Source of the DNA: an uncultured Pelagibacteraceae bacterium
Lineage (GTDB): Bacteria > Pseudomonadota > Alphaproteobacteria > Pelagibacterales > Pelagibacteraceae
Assembly (NCBI GenBank): GCA_902519945.1
Contig: CABYLY010000008.1
Span: forward strand, 1-39,594
DNA: 39,594 nt
Direction of reading: 5' to 3'
Shown: positions 26,949-36,011 of the stretch, piece after piece
Layout: every line of letters begins with the position of its first letter
How positions within the stretch are numbered: position 1 is the first letter of the stretch
The notes under the pieces: model-generated
What the model was told of the DNA's origin: nothing
The model's input: the letters and a program-made list of their open reading frames with translations, nothing else
Databases searched by the model: none
Translations under genes and position numbers: made by a program

Positions 26949-27652
26949 TAGATATTAATTTTCAAATCCCCAATTTTTTGTCTTAGGTTTTTTAAATCTT
27001 CCCATGAAAATTTCTTTTTGTCAGGAAATCTAAGTAAGTAAGATGGACTAAATGTTACCATAATAGGGTAGGTTTTGTTTTTTAATATTATCTCTTTCCA
27101 CTTACCCCTAGTCTCAGAAATTTTCTCATTTGAGCGAAAAACAGCTTCCATTGCAGTACTTCCCATTAAAATAATAATTTTTGGATCAATAATTGAGATG
27201 TGCTCTTTTAAAAATTCTGAATATTTTCTTATTTCATGACCCAATGGCTTTCTGTCCTCTGGAGGCCTAAAATTCAAAGCATAAGTTATATATATCTTTT
27301 CTCGTTTAATATTTATTGCAAGAAGCATTTTGTTCAAAAGTGAACCCACGTCACCTTGGAAAGGTTTTCCAACTTTATCCTCTAATAATCCAGGGGCTTC
27401 TCCAATTAACATAATTGGACCATCAACATTACCATCGCCCATGACTATATTTTCTGAATTCATTTTCAAACTACAATCTTCAATTGAATTTATCCTTTCA
27501 CACAATTTTACTAATTGATCTTTTTTAACCGCATTAATTTCCCTTATTTTTATTCGATTAATTGTGTTTTCACCAAAAACAAAGTCAGATTCAAAGGTTT
27601 GAATTAATTCCTGAGCATATTTACTATTTTGATAAAAAGTCTTTTTAATCAT
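26948..27652 (-). CDS. Uracil-DNA glycosylase, family 4-like
   Basis: A 234-residue glycosylase that excises uracil from DNA. Motif 1 is LIGEAPGLLEDKVGKPFQGDVG (about 78-99) and motif 2 is TFSPSYLLRFP near the C-terminus. FRPPEDRKP follows the central strand. In classical family 4 enzymes four cysteines hold a [4Fe-4S] cluster; here the central region has Asn-Phe where a cysteine is expected before RPP, and Tyr in the following helix, leaving only one plausible ligand (in EDCSLK). Other alphaproteobacterial members also seem to lack the cluster cysteines, as far as I recall. It is divergent from the TPR gene with 11 bases between starts. Confidence 0.85.
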   Translation of the reverse strand: MIKKTFYQNSKYAQELIQTFESDFVFGENTINRIKIREINAVKKDQLVKLCERINSIEDCSLKMNSENIVMGDGNVDGPIMLIGEAPGLLEDKVGKPFQGDVGSLLNKMLLAINIKREKIYITYALNFRPPEDRKPLGHEIRKYSEFLKEHISIIDPKIIILMGSTAMEAVFRSNEKISETRGKWKEIILKNKTYPIMVTFSPSYLLRFPDKKKFSWEDLKNLRQKIGDLKINI

Positions 27653-27663
27653 AGAATGTATTA

Positions 27664-29352
27664 ATGTTTCAAAAAATATATATTAAAATATTTTTAATAC
27701 TATTTTTACTTTATCAAACACCTTTGCATTCTAAAAGTGTTTCTTTTGATAATTTTAATTCAAAAGATTTATCTAAATACTTCTCAGGCTTAGTAGCATC
27801 TGTAAACAAAAAAAATTCAGAGGCTTTAAATTTTTTTAATTCCTCGAAAATTTTAATTGATAGCCATGATCCTTTTATTCAAAAATATGTGAACTCATTA
27901 GTTTTGGAAGATAAAGTAGTACAAGCTATTAATGTGATTAAACAAAACAAAAATAATGATAATATAAACTTTTTTGATGCTCATCTTTTATTAATTATAG
28001 ATAATTTAAAAAAAAATGATCTTGATAAAGCTTATTATAATCTTGTAAATGTTATAGAAAATACCACAACAAGTAAGTTTAATTTAGCAATTTTAGAGAG
28101 TTTAAGACAATATATTTTTGTTTTTAAAGAAGGTAGAATTTCGGATGACAATAAAACTCTTGGGAAGTTATCAATTATCTCTGAAACATTTCAAAGATGT
28201 TATTTAAATGACTCTAAAACTGACTCATATTTTAGAAATTTAATTAATGATAATGAGTCAGACTTTACAAGATATATTTTTTTTTACTTGAGTTATTTAG
28301 TCGAAACTGGAAAAAACGAAGATGCCAAAAAAATTACTAATGATATTGAATTTATAGATAGCACACTGCTTTTATCTCAGGGTAAAAGTTGGATTGAAAA
28401 TAATCAATATTATAGATTTAAAGAGGTTTTTTCTTGTAAAAATTATAATGATGTAATTGCTGAATTTTTGTTCTTAATTTCAAATTTGTACTCCTCAGAT
28501 GATAATTTTGAAAAATCAAATTTTTATCTTAATCTATCTTCTTTTTTAAATCCAAAGTTTAAATTTAATTTATCTTTAATTATTGAAAATCACTATTTTA
28601 ATAAAGATTACAATAAAGCAAAAAAAATTTTAAAGAATCTAAAAAAAGAAGACAAATTTTATTACTGGTTTAGATTAAAAAAAGAGGCTCAGATAATATC
28701 AAAAGAAAGAAATGATAAAGAGTCATTAAATTTTATTGTTTCAAATTTTAAAAGGATTAGTCAGCCAAATAAAAAATTTTTGTTTGACCTTGCTAACTTT
28801 TATAAAAAATCAAAAGAATATAAAAATGCAATTGATTATTATACTAAAATAATTGATGAGCTAGATGATGAGTCAGATGTAAAATCAGATATTTTATATA
28901 GACGGGGAGCAAGTTATGAGAGAATTAAAGATTACGAAAAAGCTGATAGAGATTTTCTTGAAGCTTTAGAAATTAATCCAGGAGACGCTTACACTTTAAA
29001 TTACCTTGCTTATTCATGGCTCGAAAGGGATTACAAGATTGATAAAGCAATGGATATGCTAAAAATTGCATATGAAGCAGAAAGTGATGATCCATATATT
29101 ATTGACTCAATTGGCTGGGCTTATTTTTTGACAAGAGATTATTTAAAAGCAGAAAAATTTTTAAAACAAGCTGTAGAGCTAATGCCAGAAGATCCAATAG
29201 TTAATGATCATTATGGAGATATTTTGTGGATGCTGGATCGAAAAATTCAAGCTCGTTATTTTTGGAACAACGTGCTTCAAATGAAAGAAGCAGAAAAAGA
29301 CTTGATTGAAAAAATTAACATAAAGATGATTGAGGGTCTTAAGAATTCTTAA
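27664..29352 (+). CDS. Secreted or periplasmic TPR-repeat protein
   Basis: A 562-residue protein with a signal peptide (about 1-24, ending PLHS). The N-terminal two thirds is helical, Asn- and Lys-rich and divergent. Clear tetratricopeptide repeats occupy about residues 370-545, for example YRRGASYERIKDYEKADRDF, then TLNYLAYSWLER and IDSIGWAYFLTRDYLKAEKF. TPR arrays are protein-binding scaffolds; the partner is unknown. It is followed directly by ispE, an arrangement seen in other alphaproteobacteria. Confidence 0.85.
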   Translation: MFQKIYIKIFLILFLLYQTPLHSKSVSFDNFNSKDLSKYFSGLVASVNKKNSEALNFFNSSKILIDSHDPFIQKYVNSLVLEDKVVQAINVIKQNKNNDNINFFDAHLLLIIDNLKKNDLDKAYYNLVNVIENTTTSKFNLAILESLRQYIFVFKEGRISDDNKTLGKLSIISETFQRCYLNDSKTDSYFRNLINDNESDFTRYIFFYLSYLVETGKNEDAKKITNDIEFIDSTLLLSQGKSWIENNQYYRFKEVFSCKNYNDVIAEFLFLISNLYSSDDNFEKSNFYLNLSSFLNPKFKFNLSLIIENHYFNKDYNKAKKILKNLKKEDKFYYWFRLKKEAQIISKERNDKESLNFIVSNFKRISQPNKKFLFDLANFYKKSKEYKNAIDYYTKIIDELDDESDVKSDILYRRGASYERIKDYEKADRDFLEALEINPGDAYTLNYLAYSWLERDYKIDKAMDMLKIAYEAESDDPYIIDSIGWAYFLTRDYLKAEKFLKQAVELMPEDPIVNDHYGDILWMLDRKIQARYFWNNVLQMKEAEKDLIEKINIKMIEGLKNS

Positions 29353-30198
29353 ATGCCTTTTTCTAAAATAAAATCGCATGCAAAATTAAATTTAGCTTTA
29401 AATATTATTAATAAAAGGAACTCTTTACACAATATAGAGAGCATAATAGCTTTCGTGGATTTGCATGACGTCATCTTTATAAAAAAGATAAAATCAAAAA
29501 AACATGTAATTTCATTTTATGGAAGATTTTCTAAAAAAATTAGTAAGAATAATACCATATCCAAATTAATTAGAATTTTAGAAAATAGAAAAATTTTAAA
29601 AAACCAAAAATTCAAAATTAAAATCAAAAAGCTTATTCCTACTAAAGCTGGTCTTGGAGGGGGGTCAATGAATGCTGCAAGTATTCTAAGATATTTCGTT
29701 CAAAAAAAAATAATAAATATAAAAAAAAAAGAAATAGTTAAAATTTCAAAATTAATTGGTTCTGATGTAATTTTAGGTTTTTATCAAAAAAGCCAAATTT
29801 TGAACTCAAAAAATGAGATCAAGTATTTTGATAATGTAAAAAAAATTTATCCATTGATAGTAAAACCTAGTTTTGGGTGTTCAACTAAAGAAATTTATTC
29901 AAAATTAAGAAAGTTTGATAAAGCAAAATTGAACAAAGGAAATAAAAAGATGTTTGATTTAAGTTTTCTAAGGAATATGAAAAACAGCCTAGAACCAGTT
30001 ACTTTTTCAAAGTATCCAAGACTTAAAAAAATTAAATTGTATTTAGAAAATTCTTTTGATCCGATTTTTGTGAGAATGACAGGGTCAGGATCGGCATTAG
30101 TTGCATATTTTCATACAAAAGAAAGATGTGAGCATGCGAAAAAAAGGTTTATCCAAAAATATAAAAATATGTGGTGTATAACATCAAAAACTATATAA
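29353..30198 (+). CDS. ispE: 4-diphosphocytidyl-2-C-methyl-D-erythritol kinase
   Basis: A 281-residue GHMP kinase of the MEP isoprenoid pathway, phosphorylating CDP-methylerythritol. The N-terminal KSHAKLNLALNI carries the substrate-binding Lys. The ATP-binding GHMP motif is IPTKAGLGGGSMNAAS (about 95-110), and the C-terminal motif is FVRMTGSGSALVAYF (about 240-254). It starts immediately after the stop of the TPR gene. It supplies the same pathway as ispH, whose products feed the carotenoid genes in this window. Confidence 0.95.
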   Translation: MPFSKIKSHAKLNLALNIINKRNSLHNIESIIAFVDLHDVIFIKKIKSKKHVISFYGRFSKKISKNNTISKLIRILENRKILKNQKFKIKIKKLIPTKAGLGGGSMNAASILRYFVQKKIINIKKKEIVKISKLIGSDVILGFYQKSQILNSKNEIKYFDNVKKIYPLIVKPSFGCSTKEIYSKLRKFDKAKLNKGNKKMFDLSFLRNMKNSLEPVTFSKYPRLKKIKLYLENSFDPIFVRMTGSGSALVAYFHTKERCEHAKKRFIQKYKNMWCITSKTI

Positions 30199-30212
30199 AT
30201 TTGATTTTTTTG

Positions 30213-30221
30213 TGTTATACG
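30213..30221 (+). promoter_or_regulatory. Possible extended -10 promoter element for tRNA-Gln
   Basis: TGT followed by TATACG (30216-30221) resembles an extended -10 element (TGn-TATAAT) and would place a start about four bases before the tRNA. No good -35 is present. Such motifs arise easily in A+T-rich DNA, so this is tentative. Confidence 0.25.
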
Positions 30222-30231
30222 AAATTAATAT

Positions 30232-30305
30232 TGGGGCGTAGCCAAGCGGTAAGGCACGGGTTTTTGGTACCTGCATCCTAGGTTCGAATCCTAGCGCCCC
30301 AGCCA
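30232..30305 (+). tRNA. tRNA-Gln (anticodon TTG), CCA encoded
   Basis: A full cloverleaf can be drawn. The acceptor stem is TGGGGCG pairing with CGCCCCA (7 pairs), and the D arm is GCC/GGC. The anticodon stem is CGGGT/ACCTG with loop TTTTGGT giving anticodon TTG (30264-30266). The T arm is CTAGG/CCTAG with loop TTCGAAT. Discriminator G is followed by an encoded CCA at 30303-30305. It reads CAA and CAG glutamine codons. The next gene, a CCA-adding enzyme, begins only three bases after the CCA. Confidence 0.97.
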
Positions 30306-30308
30306 ATT

Positions 30309-31583
30309 ATGAAAAATTTATTAGATAAAATTTTTTTTAGATCAAATAATTTAAATTATATTAGTCAAAATATTAAAAATTTAACTAATAATTCTCCAGC
30401 TAATAAAATATTTAAAGCTATAAACTCTTATTCTTCAGAAAGTGAAGTAAGATTTGTAGGAGGTTGTATCAGACGGATAATTAATAAAGAAAAAGTAAAT
30501 GATATTGATATGGCGACAAATCTTGATCCTCAAAATATCTGTGAGATTTTAAAAAAAAATAAAATTGATTATTACGAAACTGGCATTGAACATGGAACAA
30601 TTACAGCATTACTAGATGGGTATAAATTTGAAATTACGTCATTGAGAGAAGATATTTCAACTGATGGAAGACACGCAAAAGTGAAATTTTCAAAAAACTG
30701 GAAAGAAGATGCATCGAGAAGGGATTTTACAATTAATGCAATCTATTCAGATGGAGAAGGAAATTTGTTCGATCCATTTGATGGTAAAAAAGATTTAGAA
30801 AATGGTTTAATAAAATTTATAGGAGATGTTGATCAAAGAATAAAAGAAGATTATTTAAGAATATTAAGATATCTAAGATTCTTTGCACATTACTCAAGAC
30901 ATCCTCATAATCCAAAATTAATAAGTAAAATAAAAATTAATATTGGTGGTATTTCAAAACTATCTAAAGAAAGATTATTGGATGAACTAAAAAAAATTAC
31001 TCAGTTAGAAATATTAGAAAAATTAGCAGCTGATAAACTAAGTTCGGAATTACTATTGAATATTTTCCCAGAGTTGAGAAATATTAAAATTTTTTTAAAA
31101 CTTAATTCAAAAAAAAAAGAGATAATAAATAAAGCCGACTTTGTATTTTTATTATCTTTAATGATTATTGATGAGACTGATAACGCAGATTATTTTATGT
31201 ATAAATTTAATATGTCCAAAAAAGATCAAAAAAGAATCAAATTTATTGATAATTTTTTCAAAGAAAAAGCTGGATTAAAAACTTTTAGGGAAGATAATCT
31301 TAATAGAATTTTTTATTATAATGGAAAACAAGCGATAACTGATATTCTTAATTATCATTTAATTAATTCAAAAAAAAATAATGAAAATATCCAAAAATTA
31401 ATTGATACATACGAAAATAAATCTATCCCAAAAATGCCAGTAGGCGCAGAATTTTTAATGGAAAAATTTAATATCTCAGAAGGTAAACAGCTGGGAATAA
31501 AACTTAAAATCATCGAGGAAGAGTGGGTAAAAAATAATTTTCAGATTTCAGATAAGCAGGTTAGTCAAATTATTAACAATTAG
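30309..31583 (+). CDS. cca: CCA tRNA nucleotidyltransferase / poly(A) polymerase family
   Basis: A 424-residue class II nucleotidyltransferase that adds or repairs the CCA end of tRNAs. The catalytic region has [11 protein letters not shown] (about 50-60) and the metal-binding VNDIDMATN with its two Asp (about 64-72). [12 protein letters not shown] (about 138-149) and [15 protein letters not shown] (about 177-191) are further family signatures. In alphaproteobacteria this family acts as the CCA-adding enzyme; poly(A) polymerase activity cannot be excluded. The gene starts three bases after the tRNA-Gln CCA, leaving no room for a ribosome binding site outside the tRNA. Its stop is interlocked with that of greA. 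Confidence 0.92.
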   Translation: MKNLLDKIFFRSNNLNYISQNIKNLTNNSPANKIFKAINSYSSESEVRFVGGCIRRIINKEKVNDIDMATNLDPQNICEILKKNKIDYYETGIEHGTITALLDGYKFEITSLREDISTDGRHAKVKFSKNWKEDASRRDFTINAIYSDGEGNLFDPFDGKKDLENGLIKFIGDVDQRIKEDYLRILRYLRFFAHYSRHPHNPKLISKIKINIGGISKLSKERLLDELKKITQLEILEKLAADKLSSELLLNIFPELRNIKIFLKLNSKKKEIINKADFVFLLSLMIIDETDNADYFMYKFNMSKKDQKRIKFIDNFFKEKAGLKTFREDNLNRIFYYNGKQAITDILNYHLINSKKNNENIQKLIDTYENKSIPKMPVGAEFLMEKFNISEGKQLGIKLKIIEEEWVKNNFQISDKQVSQIINN

Positions 31584-32056
31584 ATATATTTAACGTCTTT
31601 AATCTCAAAATTTTTTACCCCTGCAGGAGTTTTAATTTCAACTAAATCATTTTTATTTTTTCCAATTAAACCTTTTCCAATAGGTGATTGAAAATAAATT
31701 AATTTTTGTTTGAGATCAGCTTCATCTTTTCCCACAATTTTGTAATTTATTTTTTCTCCTGTATCTAAATTTTCTAAAAAAACAGTTGAGCCAAAAATAA
31801 CTTTACCCTCATTATTTAATTTTGTGACATCAATGATGTTAGCTCTGGCAATAATGTCATTTATTTCTGTAATTCTACCTTCGTTGTGTGATTGTTCTTC
31901 TTTCGCAGCGTGGTACTCTGCATTTTCTTTTAGATCACCATGTGATCTTGCCTCGGCAATCGCAGCTACAATTTCTGGTCTTTTTTTTTCTTTCAAAAAA
32001 ATTAATTCTTCTTTAAGTTTTTTTAAACCATTTAATGTGATCGGTTCTTTTTCCAT
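31580..32056 (-). CDS. greA: Transcription elongation factor GreA
   Basis: A 158-residue factor that rescues backtracked RNA polymerase by stimulating cleavage of the transcript 3' end. The N-terminal coiled coil carries the tip signature [20 protein letters not shown] with the acidic Asp41 and Glu44. The C-terminal FKBP-like domain has [10 protein letters not shown]. Length matches E. coli GreA. It begins one base after the hemF stop and ends interlocked with cca. Confidence 0.97.
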   Translation of the reverse strand: MEKEPITLNGLKKLKEELIFLKEKKRPEIVAAIAEARSHGDLKENAEYHAAKEEQSHNEGRITEINDIIARANIIDVTKLNNEGKVIFGSTVFLENLDTGEKINYKIVGKDEADLKQKLIYFQSPIGKGLIGKNKNDLVEIKTPAGVKNFEIKDVKYI

Positions 32057-32057
32057 T

Positions 32058-32885
32058 TTATTTCCATTTTGCTAATGGAGGTAATGACATTAAGATACCT
32101 TCGACATTTCCACCAGTTTGTAAACCAAATTTTGTTCCTCGGTCATATAGTAAATTAAATTCTGTGTATCGACCTCTTTTTATGAATTGCAATTCTTTAT
32201 GTTTTTTGGTCCATTTTTTATTCATTTTTTTTCTAATAATTTTTTCAAAAATAAATTGAAAAGTTACTCCCACATCTCTCACAAATTTAAAATCTTTTTC
32301 AAAATTATTTTTTTTATAATCAAAAAAAATTCCCCCTATTCCCCTAGGTTCCTTTCTATGAGGTAGGTAAAAATATTTATCACACCACTTTTTATATTTT
32401 GTATAATAATTCTTGCCGTGTTGATTACACATTTTTTCTAAAATTTTATGAAATTCCTTTTTTTCACTATCATCCTTTATTGATGGAGTTACATCCATTC
32501 CACCACCAAACCAATCTTGAGTAGTGCATATATATCTTGTATTAAAATGCATGGCTGGGATCATCGGATTTTTCATGTGCATTACAACTGAAATACCAGA
32601 GGCCCAAAATCTTGGATCCTTTTTTGCACCTAGTATATTTTTTTGAAATTTTTTTGGGAACTTACCATAAACTTTAGAAAAATTTACACCTACTTTATCG
32701 AATATTTTTCCTTTTTCTAGAATTCTAAATTCTCCACCACCTTCGTCTCTTTTTTCACTTCTATTCCAAATAGTTGTTTTAATATTAGCATTTTTTTTTT
32801 CAAGATTGACTATGGTATGCCAGATAGCATTTTGTAACATTTTAAACCAATTACTTGTCAGGTCTTTTTTTATTTCTAAATCCAT
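32058..32885 (-). CDS. hemF: Oxygen-dependent coproporphyrinogen III oxidase
   Basis: A 275-residue HemF that decarboxylates coproporphyrinogen III to protoporphyrinogen IX with oxygen, in heme synthesis. Conserved blocks are [23 protein letters not shown] (about 113-135), [19 protein letters not shown] (about 172-190) and [20 protein letters not shown] near the C-terminus. Length is slightly below the usual 300. The product heme is needed by the oxidase and bc1 complexes also encoded here. It starts one base after the trmL stop. Confidence 0.97.
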   Translation of the reverse strand: MDLEIKKDLTSNWFKMLQNAIWHTIVNLEKKNANIKTTIWNRSEKRDEGGGEFRILEKGKIFDKVGVNFSKVYGKFPKKFQKNILGAKKDPRFWASGISVVMHMKNPMIPAMHFNTRYICTTQDWFGGGMDVTPSIKDDSEKKEFHKILEKMCNQHGKNYYTKYKKWCDKYFYLPHRKEPRGIGGIFFDYKKNNFEKDFKFVRDVGVTFQFIFEKIIRKKMNKKWTKKHKELQFIKRGRYTEFNLLYDRGTKFGLQTGGNVEGILMSLPPLAKWK

Positions 32886-32886
32886 A

Positions 32887-33360
32887 TTAAATTAATTTAG
32901 TTTGTTTTAAACTTTCTGCCAATATGATTGCAACCGAAGATGCAATATTAAGGGAGCGTTTGTTACTTTTCATAGGAATTTTCAGTTTATCCTTAATTTT
33001 TTTGTGAAAGTCATCTGGAACCCCAGCACTTTCTCTTCCAAAAAGGAGTGTGTCATTCCTTCTAAATTTAAATTTTGTGTAAGAAAGAGGTGCTTTAGTA
33101 GTCATGAGAACTATTCTTTGATTCTTTTTAGACTTAAAAAAATCATCCGAATTCTGATAAAATTTTATGTCTTTTTCGTCCATATAATCCATCACGACTC
33201 GCTTAAATCTCTTATCACTTAATATAAACCCACATGGCTCAATAATCTCGAGTTTTACTCCAAGACAAGCACAAGTTCTAATTATCGCTGCAGTATTTTG
33301 AGGTATCTCTGGTTCAAATAAAGCAATTTTAGGCCTTAGTTTAGTTAAATTCTGTGTCAT
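32887..33360 (-). CDS. trmL: tRNA (cytidine/uridine-34-2'-O)-methyltransferase TrmL
   Basis: A 157-residue single-domain SPOUT methyltransferase that modifies the wobble base of leucine tRNAs. It has the N-terminal LFEPEIPQNTAAIIRTCAC (14-32), LLFGRESAGVPDDFH (105-119) and RSLNIASSVAIILAE (135-149), which form the knot and active site. It is the first gene of the trmL-hemF-greA run and is divergent from petA. The 90-base gap contains a perfect 16-base palindrome. Confidence 0.94.
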   Translation of the reverse strand: MTQNLTKLRPKIALFEPEIPQNTAAIIRTCACLGVKLEIIEPCGFILSDKRFKRVVMDYMDEKDIKFYQNSDDFFKSKKNQRIVLMTTKAPLSYTKFKFRRNDTLLFGRESAGVPDDFHKKIKDKLKIPMKSNKRSLNIASSVAIILAESLKQTKLI

Positions 33361-33390
33361 TCTTTCAGTAGTAAATTTGAAATTTTATAT

Positions 33391-33406
33391 TATATGAATT
33401 CATATA
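33391..33406. promoter_or_regulatory. Perfect 16-base palindrome between trmL and petA (candidate operator)
   Basis: TATATGAATTCATATA reads the same on both strands. It lies 30 bases from the trmL start and 44 bases from the petA start. Its position between divergent genes for heme synthesis and a heme-containing respiratory complex makes a regulator site plausible. High A+T content raises the chance of coincidence. Confidence 0.35.
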
Positions 33407-33450
33407 TTTAAGTAGAAAAAATCTATATTGAGTATATTTAACTATTACTT

Positions 33451-33960
33451 ATGTCAGAAAAAAAAACCAAGAGAAGAGATTTCTTATTTACAGCCACTTA
33501 CGCAGTAGGAGCAGTAGGTGTAGGGGCAACAGTCTGGCCGATGATCGATCAGATGAATCCAGATGCCTCTGTCAAGGCTCTTGCTAGCACAGAAGTAGAC
33601 GTAAGCGCAGTTAACCCTGGAAAAACGATAACTGTATTGTGGAGAGGTAAACCAGTTTTTATTAGAAGAAGAACTCAAGATGAAATTGCAGAAGCAAGGT
33701 CTGTTAAACTAGATGATTTGAAACATCCTGAAACTGATGAGGATAGAGCTAAAAACCCTGAGTGGTTAGTAATGCTTGGTGTGTGTACTCATTTAGGATG
33801 TGTACCATTAGACCAAAAGGGTGATTACAATGGATGGTTTTGTCCATGTCATGGATCACATTATGATACATCAGGGAGAATAAGAAAGGGTCCCGCACCA
33901 ACTAATATGGAAATTCCTAAATATGAGTTTGTTGATGCAAACACAATTAAGATTGGATAA
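33451..33960 (+). CDS. petA: Ubiquinol-cytochrome c reductase Rieske iron-sulfur subunit
   Basis: The 169-residue Rieske protein of the bc1 complex, which takes the first electron from ubiquinol and passes it to cytochrome c1. The N-terminus has a twin-arginine motif (KRRDFLF, residues 7-13) and one membrane helix (about 13-33). The [2Fe-2S] ligands are Cys112 and His114 in CTHLGC and Cys131 and His134 in CPCHGSHYD; Cys117 and Cys133 form the disulfide. First gene of petA-B-C; petB follows after eight bases. Confidence 0.98.
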   Translation: MSEKKTKRRDFLFTATYAVGAVGVGATVWPMIDQMNPDASVKALASTEVDVSAVNPGKTITVLWRGKPVFIRRRTQDEIAEARSVKLDDLKHPETDEDRAKNPEWLVMLGVCTHLGCVPLDQKGDYNGWFCPCHGSHYDTSGRIRKGPAPTNMEIPKYEFVDANTIKIG

Positions 33961-33968
33961 ATAAAATT

Positions 33969-35231
33969 ATGAGTGGCCACGAATACATACCTAAGTCAAA
34001 AGTTGGAAAATGGTTTAATGATCGTTTACCATTGTTAACATTAGCAAATCATTTAACAGATTATCCTACACCTAAAAATTTAAATTATTGGTGGACATTC
34101 GGAGGCATACTTACTTTTTGTTTAATCACACAAATTGTAACAGGTTTAGTATTAGCTATGCACTACATTGCTCATGCTGACATGGCTTTTGATAGTGTTG
34201 AGCATATAATGAGAGATGTTAATTACGGTTGGTTAATAAGATATATACATGCAAATGGTGCATCAATGTTTTTCTTAGCAGTATACATTCATATATTTAG
34301 ATCTTTATTTTATGGTTCTTATAAATCTCCACGGGAAATTATTTGGATAATCGGAATAATAATTTATTTATTAATGATGGCTGCAGCATTTATGGGATAT
34401 GTGCTACCATGGGGACAGATGAGTTTTTGGGGTGCAACAGTTATCACAAACTTATTTAGTGCGATACCCCTGGTCGGTGAAGGTATAGTAACATGGTTAT
34501 GGGGTGGATATTCAGTTGATAATCCAACTCTGACAAGGTTTTTTACTCTTCATTATTTAATTCCTTTTTTAATACTTGGGTTAGTGGTTCTTCATATTTG
34601 GGCATTACACGTTCCTGGTAACAACAACCCAGTTGGTATTGATATTAAAAAACCATCAAAAGATACAGTTCCATTTCATCCTTACATCGTAATCAAAGAT
34701 GGTTTTGCGTTATTGATGTTTATGATCGTTTTTGCTTTCTTTGTTTTTTATACACCAAATATTCTTGGCCATGCTGATAATTATATAGAGGCGGATCCTC
34801 TAGTCACACCAGCTCATATCGTACCTGAATGGTATTTATTACCATTTTATGCAATTTTAAGATCAGTGCCTGATAAACTTTTAGGTGTTGTTGCAATGTT
34901 ATCTGCAATTTTAATTTTAGCTGCTCTTCCATGGCTAGATACATCAAAAGTTAGATCCGCAGTATTTAGACCATTGTATAGACAATTTTATTGGATCTTA
35001 GTAGCAGATGTTTTAATTTTAGGCTATGTGGGAGCAATGCCTGCAGAAGGTTTATACTTATTAATTGCTAGAGTTGCTACAGCATATTATTTTTTACACT
35101 TTTTAGTTATACTTCCAGTTTTAGGACTTAAAGAGAAAACCGTGCCAGTGCCACTAAGTATAACAGAACCCATACTTGGAGGTTCTCCAAATTTAGCCAC
35201 AGCTAAAAATAAAGAGAGTTTAAACAATTAA
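33969..35231 (+). CDS. petB: Cytochrome b of the bc1 complex
   Basis: The 420-residue, eight-helix core of the quinol-oxidising complex, carrying both b hemes and the Qo and Qi sites. The heme-ligand helices include [12 protein letters not shown] and [21 protein letters not shown] (about 58-118), with partners in [24 protein letters not shown] (about 189-212). The Qo-site PEWY motif is in [12 protein letters not shown]. It is full-length and not split as in plastid b6f. petC starts immediately after its stop. Confidence 0.99.
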   Translation: MSGHEYIPKSKVGKWFNDRLPLLTLANHLTDYPTPKNLNYWWTFGGILTFCLITQIVTGLVLAMHYIAHADMAFDSVEHIMRDVNYGWLIRYIHANGASMFFLAVYIHIFRSLFYGSYKSPREIIWIIGIIIYLLMMAAAFMGYVLPWGQMSFWGATVITNLFSAIPLVGEGIVTWLWGGYSVDNPTLTRFFTLHYLIPFLILGLVVLHIWALHVPGNNNPVGIDIKKPSKDTVPFHPYIVIKDGFALLMFMIVFAFFVFYTPNILGHADNYIEADPLVTPAHIVPEWYLLPFYAILRSVPDKLLGVVAMLSAILILAALPWLDTSKVRSAVFRPLYRQFYWILVADVLILGYVGAMPAEGLYLLIARVATAYYFLHFLVILPVLGLKEKTVPVPLSITEPILGGSPNLATAKNKESLNN

Positions 35232-36011
35232 GTGAAGAGTTTTTTTAAATTTTTAATCTTATTATTCGCTTTTCTTGGGACATCATTTAATTCAAATTCT
35301 GCTGAAAAAGTTGAATATTTGAAGACTGATTGGAGTTTTAAAGGTCTTTTTGGTAAATTTGATAGAGGATCACTGCAAAGAGGGTATCAAGTTTACACAG
35401 AAGTATGCTCGTCTTGCCATTCTATGAAATATTTAAGTTATAGAAACTTAGCAGAGAAAGGTGGACCAGAATTTACAATTGAACAAGCAAAAGCTATTGC
35501 AGCATCTTTTGAGGTAAAAGATGGGCCTAATGCTGACGGCGATATGTTTACTAGACCAGGAAAGTTATCAGATAAATTTGTAATGCCTTACGAAAATGTT
35601 AAAGCCGCTCAAGCAGCAAATGGTGGTGCTTATCCTCCAGACATGTCTGTTTTAGTAAAAGCAAGAGGGGGAGGGGTAGATTATATTTATTCTCTTTTAC
35701 AGGGGTATGAAGACCCACCAGCTGGAATTTCTTTAGACGATGGCGTCTATTACAACAAATATATGTATGGGAATAAAATTAAGATGGCAAACCAACTATC
35801 TGATGGACTTGTAGAGTATGCTGATGGAACAACTGCATCAGTTGAGCAAATGTCCAAAGATGTTACAACATTTTTGATGTGGGCAGCAGAGCCACATTTA
35901 GAGGCACGACACCGAATGGGTTTCAAAGCAATTGTTTATTTAATTATTCTTACTGCCCTTGTGTACTTTAGTATGAAAAGAATTTGGTCACGTATTGAAA
36001 CGGAAGTTTAA
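35232..36011 (+). CDS. petC: Cytochrome c1
   Basis: The 259-residue heme c subunit of the bc1 complex. It has a signal peptide (about 1-23), the heme-binding CSSCH (59-63), a likely Met ligand in NKIKMANQL, and a C-terminal membrane anchor (about 231-250) ending RIWSRIETEV. It starts with GTG directly after the petB stop; no ATG precedes the signal peptide, so the GTG is the start. Its last 24 bases overlap the end of ychF on the other strand. Confidence 0.97.
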   Translation: MKSFFKFLILLFAFLGTSFNSNSAEKVEYLKTDWSFKGLFGKFDRGSLQRGYQVYTEVCSSCHSMKYLSYRNLAEKGGPEFTIEQAKAIAASFEVKDGPNADGDMFTRPGKLSDKFVMPYENVKAAQAANGGAYPPDMSVLVKARGGGVDYIYSLLQGYEDPPAGISLDDGVYYNKYMYGNKIKMANQLSDGLVEYADGTTASVEQMSKDVTTFLMWAAEPHLEARHRMGFKAIVYLIILTALVYFSMKRIWSRIETEV

